From an uncultured Acidobacteriaceae bacterium (GTDB taxonomy: Bacteria; Acidobacteriota; Terriglobia; Terriglobales; Acidobacteriaceae), in NCBI GenBank assembly GCA_937879855.1, contig CALFMO010000028.1, positions 62,001 through 126,000 of the forward strand: a DNA stretch of 64,000 nucleotides, given 5' to 3'. Below, in pieces: positions 10,602-19,829 of the stretch. The first letter of the stretch is position 1; each line of letters opens with the position of its first letter. A program made the translations under genes and the position numbers. The notes beneath the pieces were generated by a model, which did not search any database, was not told where the DNA came from, and saw only the letters and a program-made list of their open reading frames with translations.

Positions 10602-11399
10602 TTACCGGAAATTCGCGCTCCGGAATTTTTGGCGGAAGTCACTGCCTTCCAGCGTGACGATGCGGCACATTTCGTGCAGCCGGGACCGCATCCGCTCACC
10701 GATGCGATCGCCGAGCGTTTCGCCACGGCTCGCGGCCCTTGCCGGTGAGATGGAAGTTGCACCCGCCGCCGGCTGGTCGTCAAAATTCGTGGTAATGATC
10801 GTTGTGCGATTATCGTTATAGCGCGTGTTCAGAATCAGGCTGACCGTATCCCACACCCATTCCGTGGGTTTCACAGCTCCCAGTTCGTCGAGCACCAATA
10901 CATCGGTTTCAAACACCGGCCGAAGCACGTCCAGTTCCGTTGTCTGCACGGTCGAGTTGTAAGAGTTCTGGATTTCCTTCAGCAGTTCCCGATAGTCATA
11001 AAACAGACACGGAATGCCGCGATTGACGATCAACTCCTTGATGATTCCAACCGCCAGATGGGTTTTGCCCGTTCCGATCTTGCCGATGATCAGCAAGCCC
11101 TTGTCGCCGCGCGGATCGCATTTCTTCGCGAAGCCCGACGCGATAAAGTGAGCTTCTTCCAACGAAGGATGCGCGCCTGGAAAATCCGTGTCGTAGTTCG
11201 AAAGTTCGCAGTGTTCATACCGCTTTGGAATGCGAGCTGCGGCGAGCAGCGATTGTCCGCGCGCACGCAACCGGCAATCACAGCGCGTCACCCGGCGATC
11301 GTTGGTGCTGCCGCCAGCCCCGCTCGCCACTGTTTTCCAACCTGTACCCTCACACAGCGGGCACACTTCCGCTGGAGCCTTGACGACGCTGTCCCTCAT
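10602..11399 (-). CDS. DnaC/DnaI-like AAA+ ATPase with zinc finger
   Basis: 265 aa, probable helicase-loader or related DNA-processing ATPase of the DnaC/IstB group, cytoplasmic. The N-terminus has a likely zinc site CPLC (13-16) and CDC (40-42). Walker A GKIGTGKT is at 106-113 and Walker B VLVLDELG about 60 residues later, with a sensor ITTNFD. The start is ATG 11399, chosen because AGAGGAG lies about 10 nt upstream; a longer frame reaches 11450 without a better site. It is transcribed away from the HU gene. IstB proteins of IS21 elements are similar, but no transposase is nearby, so a chromosomal DnaI/DnaC role is more likely. Confidence 0.8.
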   Translation of the reverse strand: MRDSVVKAPAEVCPLCEGTGWKTVASGAGGSTNDRRVTRCDCRLRARGQSLLAAARIPKRYEHCELSNYDTDFPGAHPSLEEAHFIASGFAKKCDPRGDKGLLIIGKIGTGKTHLAVGIIKELIVNRGIPCLFYDYRELLKEIQNSYNSTVQTTELDVLRPVFETDVLVLDELGAVKPTEWVWDTVSLILNTRYNDNRTTIITTNFDDQPAAGATSISPARAASRGETLGDRIGERMRSRLHEMCRIVTLEGSDFRQKFRSANFR

Positions 11400-11510
11400 C
11401 AAACAAATTCTCCTCTTTCGACTTTGCACCCGAGGGCGGGTTCGGCGCAAGCCGGAAACCCTGCCTGCCTGTGTACATCCTGTGAACCGCGGCTATGCCC
11501 TGTGGAGGAC

Positions 11511-11531
11511 GTAGGAAAACGTTTCCGCTAC
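11511..11531. promoter_or_regulatory. Imperfect palindrome, LacI-operator-like
   Basis: GTAG and CTAC flank GGAAAACGTTTCC (11514-11526), an imperfect palindrome around a central CG, as in LacI/CcpA-type operators. It sits in the 316-bp gap between the divergent DnaC-like and HU genes. Confidence 0.35.
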
Positions 11532-11607
11532 TCTCGGGATGCCGCCCCGGTAGCCCCAATCCGGGCGAGGGGAGTGCGAAACAGGCTTCCGGCGCGGATT
11601 TTCACAG

Positions 11608-11635
11608 TTGACTTTCGCCGCAGACGGAGGACAAT
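11608..11635 (+). promoter_or_regulatory. Sigma70-like promoter for HU
   Basis: TTGACT (11608-11613) and GACAAT (11630-11635) are 16 nt apart, about 80 nt before the HU start. No other feature was recognised between the operator-like palindrome and this promoter. Confidence 0.5.
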
Positions 11636-11715
11636 ACGAGCCGTCAGGTTTCCCGCCTCAGCCAGAGCCCTCCCGGTGTAGGCTGGGCATGAAAAGAGAC
11701 CTGCGAGGAGAATCT

Positions 11716-11994
11716 ATGAACAAGGCCGATCTCGTTGACAAGATCGCAGGCGCATGTGAAGTCAGCAAAGCGCAGGCCACCACCGCCATCGATACCGCAG
11801 TCGACAGCATTACATCTGCTCTCCGCAAGGGAGATCGGGTGGCATTGATAGGCTTCGGCACCTTCTCGGTGTCGCAGCGCAAAGCGCGCAATGGACGCAA
11901 CCCGCAAACCGGCGCTACGATCAAGATCGCGGCTCGCAAAGTCGCGAAATTTAGCCCAGGGGCCGAACTGAAGAAGGCTGTGAACAAGAAATAG
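11716..11994 (+). CDS. hup: HU family DNA-binding protein
   Basis: 92-aa histone-like protein that bends and compacts DNA as a dimer in the nucleoid. It carries the family start MNKADLVDKIA, the helix-forming N-terminal half, GFGTFSVSQRKARNGRNPQTG (the DNA-binding arm) and the KVAKFSPGAELKKAV end. Length is typical. ATG 11716 is preceded by GCGAGGAG at a spacing of 5 nt, so the longer upstream frame is not used. It is followed by a strong terminator and is likely a single-gene unit. A second HU-like gene lies at 29482. Confidence 0.95.
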   Translation: MNKADLVDKIAGACEVSKAQATTAIDTAVDSITSALRKGDRVALIGFGTFSVSQRKARNGRNPQTGATIKIAARKVAKFSPGAELKKAVNKK

Positions 11995-12016
11995 TCCCGT
12001 ACGCAAGATCGCAAGA

Positions 12017-12045
12017 ACGGCAGGGGGTCGGCCCTGCCGTTTTTT
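12017..12045 (+). terminator. Rho-independent terminator of HU
   Basis: Perfect 9-bp stem ACGGCAGGG/CCCTGCCGT (12017-12025 and 12032-12040) with a 6-nt loop, running into six T, 23 nt after the HU stop codon. Confidence 0.92.
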
Positions 12046-12123
12046 GCTGTCGTCAACCGCAACGCGATTAGCGGGACCCAGCTTGACCCTTAGCCAAGCC
12101 GCACCCTAACATCAACTGGGCCC

Positions 12124-13869
12124 ATGCGAGTTCCTTCCTTTCCTGCGATCAATTCTATTTGCCGCATGCTGGCTGGCGGAGCCTTGCTTCTCGCTCCGAA
12201 TCTACGCGCGCAGCAAGCTAAGCCTCCCTCGTCGTCGCCCGCGCCGATCGCGAACTTTATTGACATCGCCGAAAAAGCCGGGCTGACCGCGCAAAACATT
12301 TTCGGCGGCCTCGTCACCAAGAAATACATCATTGAAACGACTGGAACCGGAGTCGCGATCTTCGATTACGACAACGACGGCTGGCCCGACATCTTCTTAG
12401 TAAACGGCACAAAGCTCGAAGGGTTTCCTCCCGGGCAAGGCCCCAGCAATCGCCTGTATCGCAACAATCACGATGGCACGTTCACTGACGTGACCGCCAA
12501 GGCCGGCCTGACGGCGACGGGTTGGGGCCAAGGCGTTTGCGTCGGCGACTACGACAATGACGGTTGGGAAGATCTCTACGTCACCTACTACGGTAAGAAC
12601 CGCCTTTACCACAATCAGCACGGAGTCTTCACCGAAGTCGCCGAGAAGGCTGGTGTCGCCGGCTCGGGCAAGGCTTGGGGCACGGGCTGCGCGTTTGTCG
12701 ATTACGATCGCGACGGCCATCTCGATCTTATGGTGGCGAACTACGTTGATTTTGATCTTGCCACGGCGCCCGCACCCGGCGAACGTCCCACCTGTATCTG
12801 GAAAGGCGTTCCGGTGATGTGCGGCCCGCGCGGACTGCCCGGTGCGAAGAACATTCTCTATCACAACCGCGGCGATGGCTCGTTTGAAGAGGTCACCGCC
12901 AAGGCCCACATCGACCGCACCGACGGCCACTATGCCTTCAGCGTGTCCACGCTCGATTTCGATGAAGACGGATGGCCCGACATTTTCGTTGCCTGCGACA
13001 GCACGCCCAGCATTCTCTATCGCAACAATCATGACGGCACCTTCACCGACGTTGCGGTTACGTCGGGCGCAGCCTTTAACGAAGATGGCCGGGAGCAGGC
13101 CGGGATGGGCTCAACTATTGCCGACTACAACGGCGATGGCCACCTCGACATCTTCAAGACAAATTTTTCCGACGACACTTCCACGCTCTACAAAAATAAT
13201 GGCGACGGCACGTTCACAGACGCGACGGCTGCCGCGGGCCTGGGCCTCTACACGCAATACCTGGGTTGGGGGACGATGTTTTTTGACATGGACAACAACG
13301 GCTGGCCTGACCTGATCCTGGTGAACGGCCACGTTTATCCCGAAGTCGATAGCCAGCACCTGGGCAGCAGCTACAAGGAGCCAAGGATTCTTTATCGCAA
13401 CAATGCCGACGGCACATTCAGTGACATCTCCGCCTCGGCGGGATCCGGCATCACGACAGCGTCCTCGTCGCGCGGCCTCGCGGTTGGGGACTTGTGGAAT
13501 GACGGCAAGATTTCAATCGTCATCAGCAATATGAACGACCGTCCGAGCCTGCTGGTGAATCAGATTCGCAACGCGAATCACTGGATCGCGATTCATACCA
13601 TCGGCACGAAATCCAATCGCGACGGCATCGGCGCACGCATCCGCGTGAAAACGGCCGAGCACATTCTGGTGGACGAGGTTCGCAGCGGTTCCAGTTATGT
13701 CTCAAACAGCGATATGCGGGTTCACTTCGGCTTGGGTTCAGCGGCCAAAATCGAGTGGGTTGAGATTTCCTGGCCAAGCGGCCTGACGGAGCGCTTTGCG
13801 AATCTCGCGGTTGATCAGATTCACGCGCTCAAAGAAGGCGCGGGTGACGCCAATACAAGGAAACCTTGA
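12124..13869 (+). CDS. Secreted FG-GAP repeat, ASPIC/UnbV (CRTAC1-like) protein
   Basis: 581 aa, exported (signal peptide about 1-30, ending near LRAQ). It has many FG-GAP/VCBS-type units with the calcium-binding core DYDNDGWPDIF and FVDYDRDGHLDL, expected to form a beta-propeller. The C-terminal ASPIC/UnbV domain spans about residues 475-570 (GTKSNRDGIGARI...VHFGLGSA...WPSG). The family is abundant in Acidobacteria and Planctomycetes; its biochemical role is not established, and adhesion or carbohydrate/Ca2+ binding is usually assumed. The neighbour on the opposite strand (13930-15753) is a paralogue, tail to tail with it. Confidence 0.88.
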   Translation: MRVPSFPAINSICRMLAGGALLLAPNLRAQQAKPPSSSPAPIANFIDIAEKAGLTAQNIFGGLVTKKYIIETTGTGVAIFDYDNDGWPDIFLVNGTKLEGFPPGQGPSNRLYRNNHDGTFTDVTAKAGLTATGWGQGVCVGDYDNDGWEDLYVTYYGKNRLYHNQHGVFTEVAEKAGVAGSGKAWGTGCAFVDYDRDGHLDLMVANYVDFDLATAPAPGERPTCIWKGVPVMCGPRGLPGAKNILYHNRGDGSFEEVTAKAHIDRTDGHYAFSVSTLDFDEDGWPDIFVACDSTPSILYRNNHDGTFTDVAVTSGAAFNEDGREQAGMGSTIADYNGDGHLDIFKTNFSDDTSTLYKNNGDGTFTDATAAAGLGLYTQYLGWGTMFFDMDNNGWPDLILVNGHVYPEVDSQHLGSSYKEPRILYRNNADGTFSDISASAGSGITTASSSRGLAVGDLWNDGKISIVISNMNDRPSLLVNQIRNANHWIAIHTIGTKSNRDGIGARIRVKTAEHILVDEVRSGSSYVSNSDMRVHFGLGSAAKIEWVEISWPSGLTERFANLAVDQIHALKEGAGDANTRKP

Positions 13870-13871
13870 CG

Positions 13872-13930
13872 CAACCACAGAGAACACAGAGGTCACCGAG
13901 ACCTCTGTGTTGCCCCGCGTCCTCTGTGGT
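13872..13930. repeat. CACAGAG inverted repeat between convergent paralogues
   Basis: AACCACAGAGAACACAGAGG and GACCTCTGTGTTG...CCTCTGTGGTT can fold into a long, nearly perfect stem. It is followed on the plus strand by ATTTGTTTTT, so it may terminate the upstream gene. Confidence 0.7.
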
Positions 13931-15753
13931 TATTTGTTTTTGAGCTTTGCTGCTCCGCTGAACTGCACCGTCCGGCTGATGCCTTCACCCTCTGTGACGT
14001 AGATCAACTGGTTCGCCTTGATGTTCTTGAGCGTATCGACCTGACCGCTGGGCCAGCGAACTTCCAGTATGTCGACTTTCTCTGCCTTGCCCAGGCCGAA
14101 GTGAACCCGCAAATCATTCTGCGAAAAATATCCGCCCCCGCTACGCACTTCGTCGATCTGCTGATGTGGCTTCGTCTCACCTGGCACATGCGTCACACAC
14201 ATCAGCCGCGCGCCAATTCCGCTGCGGTTCGATTTCGTTCCGATCATGCGAATCTTGATCCAGTTGTGATCCAGTTTCAAATCGCAGCGGAGTAACTGCG
14301 GATAATCATTCACGGTATTGACGACCACATCGATATCTCCGTCGTTATCGAAATCGCCAAAGGCCGCGCCCCGCGAGGGACTAGGCTCTGAAATGCCCAG
14401 CCCAGCCTGAAACGATACATCCGCAAAATGCCCGTTGTGCAGGTTCTGATAGAGTAATTTGCGTTGCGCGTAACCTGCTTCGGTCTTCAGTTGCTCGACT
14501 TCAGGATAGACGTGCCCGTTGCAGATCAGGATGTCTGCCCAGCCATCGTTATCCATGTCGAAGAAGCCGCAGCCCCAACCCAGAAATTGCGTGTGCGCTC
14601 CCAGTCCCGCGGTGAAAGTCGTATCTTCAAAACTCGCGCCACCTGAATTGCGGTAAAGCGAAGGGGTGTCGCCGGCGAAGTTAGTTTTTACGATATCGAG
14701 ATTGCCGTCGAGATCGTAATCCGCAGCGGAAACGCCCATGCCGGCTTGCGGCTTGCCGTCTGCGCTGAGCGCGCATCCCGCTTCGATGGCAATATCCTGG
14801 AATTTCCCGTTCTTCTTGTTCTGAAAAAGCGCGCTGGCGGTGGAATCGTTGGCTACATAAATATCGGGCCAGCCGTCGTTGTCGAGATCCGCAGTAAGCA
14901 CGCCCAGACCGTACGTGCCGTTCGCGCTCAGAATCCCGGAAGCCTCGGAAACGTCGGTAAAAGTTCCATCGCCATTATTGTGATACAGGATGTTCTTGCC
15001 GCCCTGCAGCCCCGGAGGCCCGCACGCGACCATCACGCTCTTGTAGAGGCACGGACCCGATTCCGGCACCGGCGCTGTCGCCAGGTCGAGATCAATATAG
15101 TTGGCGACAAACAGATCAAGCCGGCCGTCGCGATCATAGTCAACGAAGGCGCAACCCGTATTCCACCGCGTGCCTTTGCCCGCGACACCTGCCTTCTGGC
15201 TAACGTCGGTGAAGGTGCCATCGCCGTTGTTGTGATACAGAACGTTTTTGCCGAAGTAAGTGACGAACAGATCGTCCCATCCGTCGTTGTCGTAGTCGCC
15301 GACGCAAACCCCTTGTCCCCAGCCGGAATGTGCGACTCCGGCCTTTGCGGTGACGTCGGTGAAGGTGCCGTCGCGATTATTTTTGAAAAGATGCGAGGTC
15401 GGTTCACTGCCCGCGGGGAAGCCTTCCAGTCTCGTGCCGTTCACTAGAAAAATGTCGAGCCATCCATCGTTGTCGTAATCGTAGAAAGCAACGCCGCAGC
15501 CGGTAGTCTCGAGCAGATATTTATTCTTATGTTCGCCGCCAAAAATGGTTTTCGCGTTCAGCCCAGACTCGCGCGCGATGTTGACGAAACTCAGCCCAAG
15601 TTCGCCACTCTGCGCGGTCGGCTCGTATCTTACAGTTCTCTGTTGTTGGCTCGAATTCCCGCGCGGACGAGCCATAGCCAGCACGCTTTCCAGCGAGAGT
15701 ACTAGTGCCGAACGGCTGAGAGATTTCAGAAAAACGCGGCGTGAAGAAAACAA
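13930..15753 (-). CDS. Tat-exported FG-GAP repeat, ASPIC/UnbV (CRTAC1-like) protein
   Basis: 607 aa paralogue of the plus-strand neighbour. The N-terminus SSRRVFLKSLSR is a twin-arginine signal, whereas the partner has a Sec-type signal. Repeats again carry DYDNDGWLDIF, DYDNDGWDDLF and DYDRDGRLDL. The C-terminal ASPIC/UnbV domain has GTKSNRSGIGARL, VHFGLGKA and RWPSGQ. The two proteins agree block for block (NGTRLEGFP, GWGQGVCVGDYDNDGW), pointing to a local duplication with inversion. It is transcribed towards the partner. Function unknown. Confidence 0.87.
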   Translation of the reverse strand: MFSSRRVFLKSLSRSALVLSLESVLAMARPRGNSSQQQRTVRYEPTAQSGELGLSFVNIARESGLNAKTIFGGEHKNKYLLETTGCGVAFYDYDNDGWLDIFLVNGTRLEGFPAGSEPTSHLFKNNRDGTFTDVTAKAGVAHSGWGQGVCVGDYDNDGWDDLFVTYFGKNVLYHNNGDGTFTDVSQKAGVAGKGTRWNTGCAFVDYDRDGRLDLFVANYIDLDLATAPVPESGPCLYKSVMVACGPPGLQGGKNILYHNNGDGTFTDVSEASGILSANGTYGLGVLTADLDNDGWPDIYVANDSTASALFQNKKNGKFQDIAIEAGCALSADGKPQAGMGVSAADYDLDGNLDIVKTNFAGDTPSLYRNSGGASFEDTTFTAGLGAHTQFLGWGCGFFDMDNDGWADILICNGHVYPEVEQLKTEAGYAQRKLLYQNLHNGHFADVSFQAGLGISEPSPSRGAAFGDFDNDGDIDVVVNTVNDYPQLLRCDLKLDHNWIKIRMIGTKSNRSGIGARLMCVTHVPGETKPHQQIDEVRSGGGYFSQNDLRVHFGLGKAEKVDILEVRWPSGQVDTLKNIKANQLIYVTEGEGISRTVQFSGAAKLKNK

Positions 15754-15872
15754 GAGGTCGTTACCTGGCCCACTCGGCTCGTGCTAAAATTCGCCCCTAC
15801 TTCTTATATTCAGGGTACCGCGACTTTGCAAGTTCCGCTCGCACCCAATTCCCGTTGGAAAAGAAGGTCGCA

Positions 15873-18470
15873 ATGAATTCCTATGTTGATAGTCGTCGGC
15901 ATTCCCCTTCAGCATCTCGCGTCGCGCGCGGCATTTGCCTGTTGGTCTGGATGCTGTGCGGCGCATTCTGCGTTGCCCAGCAATCCGCCCAAGCTCCGGA
16001 AACGGAACGGGAGTTGTCACGCACGATTCGCACCTGGGAATTTCTCCCGGTCGTCGGCACTCGCGCGGGATTGTTCGGCAACGAAGCGGGACGATTCGAA
16101 GCCTGGGTTTATCCGCTCAAGATCTTTCGTGAATTCCATCTCACTTTTCACGTTGGCGATCGAGATCTTCCAGCCGAGAGTCTGGCGCGCACGCTGACGG
16201 TGCGCCCCGAGGCAGCGTCCATTCTGTATGCGGGCGACAACTTTCGGGTGCGCGAAACTTTGTGCGTGCCGATGGATGAAGCGGGCGCGATCATTCTGCT
16301 CGAGGTCGAAACGGCGCAACCCTTGGAAGTAGAAGCTGGCTTCATCGGGGACTTTCAACTGGAATGGCCCGCTGCACTCGGCGGAACCTATGCGAACTGG
16401 GATGCGAAGGAGCACGCGGTTGTCTTCGGCGAAGAGGCGCGAAAATACGCCGCATTGGTTGGATCGCCTACTGCCACGGATGCTCATCTCGCCTATCAAA
16501 CAAACTATTCTTCATCGGAAGAGAACTCGCTTCGCTTAGGCATAACTCAGAAGGGAAAAGAAACGAAGGTTTTGGTCGTCGCCGCTTCGACCACAGGGCG
16601 CGTCGATGCCGAGAAGAGCTACGAACACTTGTTGACCTCTTATGCAGACGCAGTTCGCGATTCGGCGGACTATTACCGAGCTTATCTCAACAAGACCGTA
16701 AGCCTTGAACTGCCTGACCCAGAACTGCAGCAGGCCTACGATTGGGCGCGCGTGAGCACGATTCAGGGGATGGTGAACAATCCGTACTTGGGAACTGGGC
16801 TGGTCGCGGGATATCGAACTTCGGGAGTTGGGCAACGCCCGGGCTTCGCTTGGTTTTTCGGCCGCGACTCCATGTGGACGTCGTTTGCTCTCAACGCGGA
16901 GGGCGACTATTCCACGACTCGCACCGCGATCGATTTCATCAGCAAATATCAGCGGGACGATGGCAAGGTTCCGCATGAGATTTCGCAGAGCGCCAGTCTG
17001 GTGCCTTGGTTCAAAGATTATCCCTACGCCTATGTTTCCGCTGACGCGACGCCGCTGTTCATCATCGCCATGAATGATTATGCAGTCCAGAGCGGAGACG
17101 TTGCATTTGCGCGCGACAAATGGGACAACGTCTGGCGCGCATACCAGTTCATGCATTCGACCTACGATGCGCAGGGCTTCGCGCAAAATCTTGGCATTGG
17201 TCACGGCTGGATCGAGGGCGGACCGTTGCTTCCGGTCAAGAACGAGTATTATCAGGCGGGACTCGCGGTGGAGGCGCTGCGCGCGCTCTCTAACCTGGCT
17301 CGACTTGTTGGCAAGGACGACGTCAGCAAACAATTATCGGCGGAGTTCGAGCGTAGCGCGCCTGCGCTCGATCACGCCTTCTGGTCGCCCGAGATCAAGG
17401 CTTATGCATACGCGTTGAAGTCCGACAACCAACGCGCAGACGAAGCCAGCGTGCTCACGACTGTTCCTATGTGGTTTGGGCTATCGGACCCGAACCATGC
17501 AGACCAGACCATCACGCAACTCGCAGCAGAAGATCACCAGGCTGATTGGGGCATGCGGATTATTTCGCAGAAATCCAAAGTGTATGACGGCTCCGGCTAT
17601 CATTACGGTTCGGTATGGCCGCTATTCACGGGATGGGCTTCCGTGGCTGAATACCAGTACCATCGCGCCTTTCCGGCCTATTCGAATCTGCGGTCGAATG
17701 CGCTGCTCGGCGCCGATGGCGCTCTCGGTCATTTCACCGAAGTTCTATCCGGCGACTACTACCAGTCGTTCGCGACCAGTTCACCTCACCAGATCTGGTC
17801 CTCAGCCATGGTCATCAGCCCGATCTTGCGCGGCCTGTTCGGCCTGCAAACAGACGCAGAAAAACATCAGATCAGTTTTGCTCCGCACGTTCCGTCCGAT
17901 TGGATGTCTTTTGCGGTTCGCAATGTCCGCGTCGGAGGAGTCGGTGTGGACTTTCAATATCGCAAGACAGCTGAAAGCGTGGAACTCCAGACAAGACGAA
18001 CTGGGACAGGTGATTGCTGGGTCGAGTTCTCTCCTGCATTCAGCCTGCGCACACAGGTGGTCAGCGTGGAGATGAATGGACGGCCGGTGCCATTCAAACT
18101 TCAGCCGAACAACAACGACCAGCATTTGTCGATACGATTTCCTGTGTATGGCGGGCCGAATAACCTGGTCATCCGAGTGAAGAACGATTTTGGTCTGGCG
18201 CTATCGAACGAACTTCCCGCTCTGGGAAGCGCGAGCCGCGGACTGCGCGTTCTCTCGGAATCATGGAACACTGCGAAGACCGAGCTGACTTTACAAGTCT
18301 CGGGAAGAGCAGGAAGTCGCTACGAGTTGAACGTGTGGAATCCCGGCCAGGTCTCTTCGGTGGACGGGGCAGTCATTACCAAACTCGGTAAACTCGAAAT
18401 CCAGATGCCGCAGCGGGCGGCTGATGCCTATGCACAGCTAAAAGTCATGATTCACTTCGCACGGCCCTGA
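15873..18470 (+). CDS. Secreted six-hairpin glycosidase, amylo-alpha-1,6-glucosidase-like
   Basis: 865 aa, exported (signal peptide about 10-40). It has an N-terminal beta-rich domain, then an (alpha/alpha)6 barrel like the glucosidase domain of glycogen-debranching enzymes. PGFAWFFGRDSMWTSFALN is the family block, followed by KYQRDDGKVPHEISQ, GHGWIEGG, GYHYGSVWPLFTGW and a C-terminal beta-sandwich. The predicted role is hydrolysis of glucosidic bonds outside the cytoplasm; the exact substrate cannot be read from sequence (alpha-1,6-glucan, trehalose or other). The start is ATG 15873 with AAGAAGG about 5 nt upstream; an in-frame ATG at 15741 overlaps the divergent gene and is less likely. Head-to-head with the FG-GAP gene. 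Confidence 0.8.
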   Translation: MNSYVDSRRHSPSASRVARGICLLVWMLCGAFCVAQQSAQAPETERELSRTIRTWEFLPVVGTRAGLFGNEAGRFEAWVYPLKIFREFHLTFHVGDRDLPAESLARTLTVRPEAASILYAGDNFRVRETLCVPMDEAGAIILLEVETAQPLEVEAGFIGDFQLEWPAALGGTYANWDAKEHAVVFGEEARKYAALVGSPTATDAHLAYQTNYSSSEENSLRLGITQKGKETKVLVVAASTTGRVDAEKSYEHLLTSYADAVRDSADYYRAYLNKTVSLELPDPELQQAYDWARVSTIQGMVNNPYLGTGLVAGYRTSGVGQRPGFAWFFGRDSMWTSFALNAEGDYSTTRTAIDFISKYQRDDGKVPHEISQSASLVPWFKDYPYAYVSADATPLFIIAMNDYAVQSGDVAFARDKWDNVWRAYQFMHSTYDAQGFAQNLGIGHGWIEGGPLLPVKNEYYQAGLAVEALRALSNLARLVGKDDVSKQLSAEFERSAPALDHAFWSPEIKAYAYALKSDNQRADEASVLTTVPMWFGLSDPNHADQTITQLAAEDHQADWGMRIISQKSKVYDGSGYHYGSVWPLFTGWASVAEYQYHRAFPAYSNLRSNALLGADGALGHFTEVLSGDYYQSFATSSPHQIWSSAMVISPILRGLFGLQTDAEKHQISFAPHVPSDWMSFAVRNVRVGGVGVDFQYRKTAESVELQTRRTGTGDCWVEFSPAFSLRTQVVSVEMNGRPVPFKLQPNNNDQHLSIRFPVYGGPNNLVIRVKNDFGLALSNELPALGSASRGLRVLSESWNTAKTELTLQVSGRAGSRYELNVWNPGQVSSVDGAVITKLGKLEIQMPQRAADAYAQLKVMIHFARP

Positions 18471-18605
18471 AAAATTCTCGCGGGTGCACCAACGTCAGAA
18501 GCGTACACTCGGCCAATCTAAACCTCGACAGGGGCACCCCAGCATGAAGGGCTGATGCGGATGATAAGTCAGGCCTCTCGCATGCGGGTATAGAATACGC
18601 GGAGG

Positions 18606-18965
18606 ATGCACGAACTATCCATTGCGATGGGGATTGTGGATGCGGCGTTGGACGAGTCGCAGCGGCGGGGCGTGCAGGTCAGTGCGGTACATCTCAGGCT
18701 GGGCGCGCTTTCTGGCGTGGTCAAAGATGCTCTGATGTTCTCCTGGGAAGTCGCGTGCCAGGATACTCAGCTGCAGGGATCGCAATTGATCGTTGATGAA
18801 GTGCCGGTGATTGTGTTTTGCACGCAATGCCATGCGGAGCGAGAGTTGCCGTCTGTGCAATCGTTTGCTTGTCCGGTATGTGGCGCGGCGACCATGGACA
18901 TCCGTCAGGGTAAGGAGCTTGAGGTCTTTGCCATTGAGGTGCAGGAAGAAGAGGTGCAGGGATGA
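18606..18965 (+). CDS. hypA: Hydrogenase nickel chaperone HypA
   Basis: 119-aa metallochaperone that delivers nickel to [NiFe]-hydrogenase large subunits with HypB. The nickel site MHEL is at the N-terminus (His2). The zinc site is Cys72-Cys75 and Cys89-Cys92 (CTQC...CPVC). Length is typical. A TAGAAT box lies just upstream (18591-18596). The stop overlaps hypB by 4 bp (ATGA), so the genes are translationally coupled. The hydrogenase it probably serves is encoded at 42.5-48.3 kb; hypC-F are not in this window. Confidence 0.95.
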   Translation: MHELSIAMGIVDAALDESQRRGVQVSAVHLRLGALSGVVKDALMFSWEVACQDTQLQGSQLIVDEVPVIVFCTQCHAERELPSVQSFACPVCGAATMDIRQGKELEVFAIEVQEEEVQG

Positions 18966-19642
18966 GCGAGCCCCGTCTGGTGGAAGTGCGTAGGAACGTG
19001 TTGAAGCAGAATGACGTAATCGCGCACGCTCTGCGCTCGCAGTTCCGGGCCGCTGGAGTGTTCGTGGTGAGCCTGGTTTCGAGCCCTGGGTCGGGAAAGA
19101 CTACGTTTCTGGAAAAGACTCTGACGCAGTTGCAGCCTCGCTATCGAGTGGCGGCCCTGGTTGGCGATCTGGCGACCGAGAACGACGCGGTGCGGCTCGC
19201 GCGCAGCAAAGCTCCGGTGAAGCAGATCACCACTGGTACGCTGTGTCATCTGGAAGCGGCGATGGTGCAGAATGCGTTGCAGGACTGGAATCTGCACGAT
19301 CTGGATTTCCTGTTTATCGAGAACGTGGGTAACCTGGTTTGTCCGTCGTCTTATGATCTGGGGGAGAATCTTCGGCTGGTATTGATGTCGGTGACGGAGG
19401 GAGAAGACAAGCCGCTGAAGTATCCGACGATCTTCAATAGCGCAGACGTAGCGGTTGTGACCAAGAACGAACTCGCCGATGCAGTGGAGTTTGACTGGAA
19501 CGCGGCGCGGAATAGCATTCAATCAGTGCGTCCGGGAATGCAGATCTTTCGTCTCTCGGCGAAGACCGGCGAAGGGATGGAAGAGTACTTAAAGTTTCTT
19601 GGGCAGCGGCTGGCGGAGCAGACAGCAGTCGCGCAGATCTAG
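18962..19642 (+). CDS. hypB: Hydrogenase nickel-incorporation GTPase HypB
   Basis: 226-aa SIMIBI GTPase that powers nickel delivery with HypA. P-loop SSPGSGKTT is at about 40-48, then VGDLATENDA (switch region), CHLEAAM (metal-binding Cys), ENVGNLVCPSSYDLGE, and the guanine-specificity motif written TKNELAD here (canonical NKxD-like). It has no N-terminal His-rich nickel store, so it is the short type. It overlaps hypA by 4 bp. A possible hairpin (GCAGACCG...CGGTCTG at about 19671-19699) follows the stop. Confidence 0.95.
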   Translation: MSEPRLVEVRRNVLKQNDVIAHALRSQFRAAGVFVVSLVSSPGSGKTTFLEKTLTQLQPRYRVAALVGDLATENDAVRLARSKAPVKQITTGTLCHLEAAMVQNALQDWNLHDLDFLFIENVGNLVCPSSYDLGENLRLVLMSVTEGEDKPLKYPTIFNSADVAVVTKNELADAVEFDWNAARNSIQSVRPGMQIFRLSAKTGEGMEEYLKFLGQRLAEQTAVAQI

Positions 19643-19763
19643 TTCAGTTCAGAGGCAGCCATGTAGCGCAGACCGAGCGAACTCCGAGCAAACGGTCTGT
19701 GCGAAACCGGATTGTAGTTCCTCAGATAGCTCGCGGTGATGCGAACTTTTCGAACGGAAAAGT

Positions 19764-19793
19764 TTGGCTATTGCGAAATTCTGGGGTTATACT
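19764..19793 (+). promoter_or_regulatory. Sigma70-like promoter, with adjacent palindrome
   Basis: TTGGCT (19764-19769) and TATACT (19788-19793) are 18 nt apart, 37 nt before the start of the next gene. The perfect hairpin AACTTTTC/GAAAAGTT (19744-19764) abuts the -35 box and could be an operator. Confidence 0.55.
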
Positions 19794-19829
19794 CGGCGAC
19801 GCTGCGAAAGCAAACGCTGGAGGAAAAGT

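Noticed and set aside
10602..11399. IstB of an IS21 insertion sequence
   Set aside because: No IstA transposase, inverted repeats or target duplication nearby; zinc finger and context fit a DnaC/DnaI-like protein.
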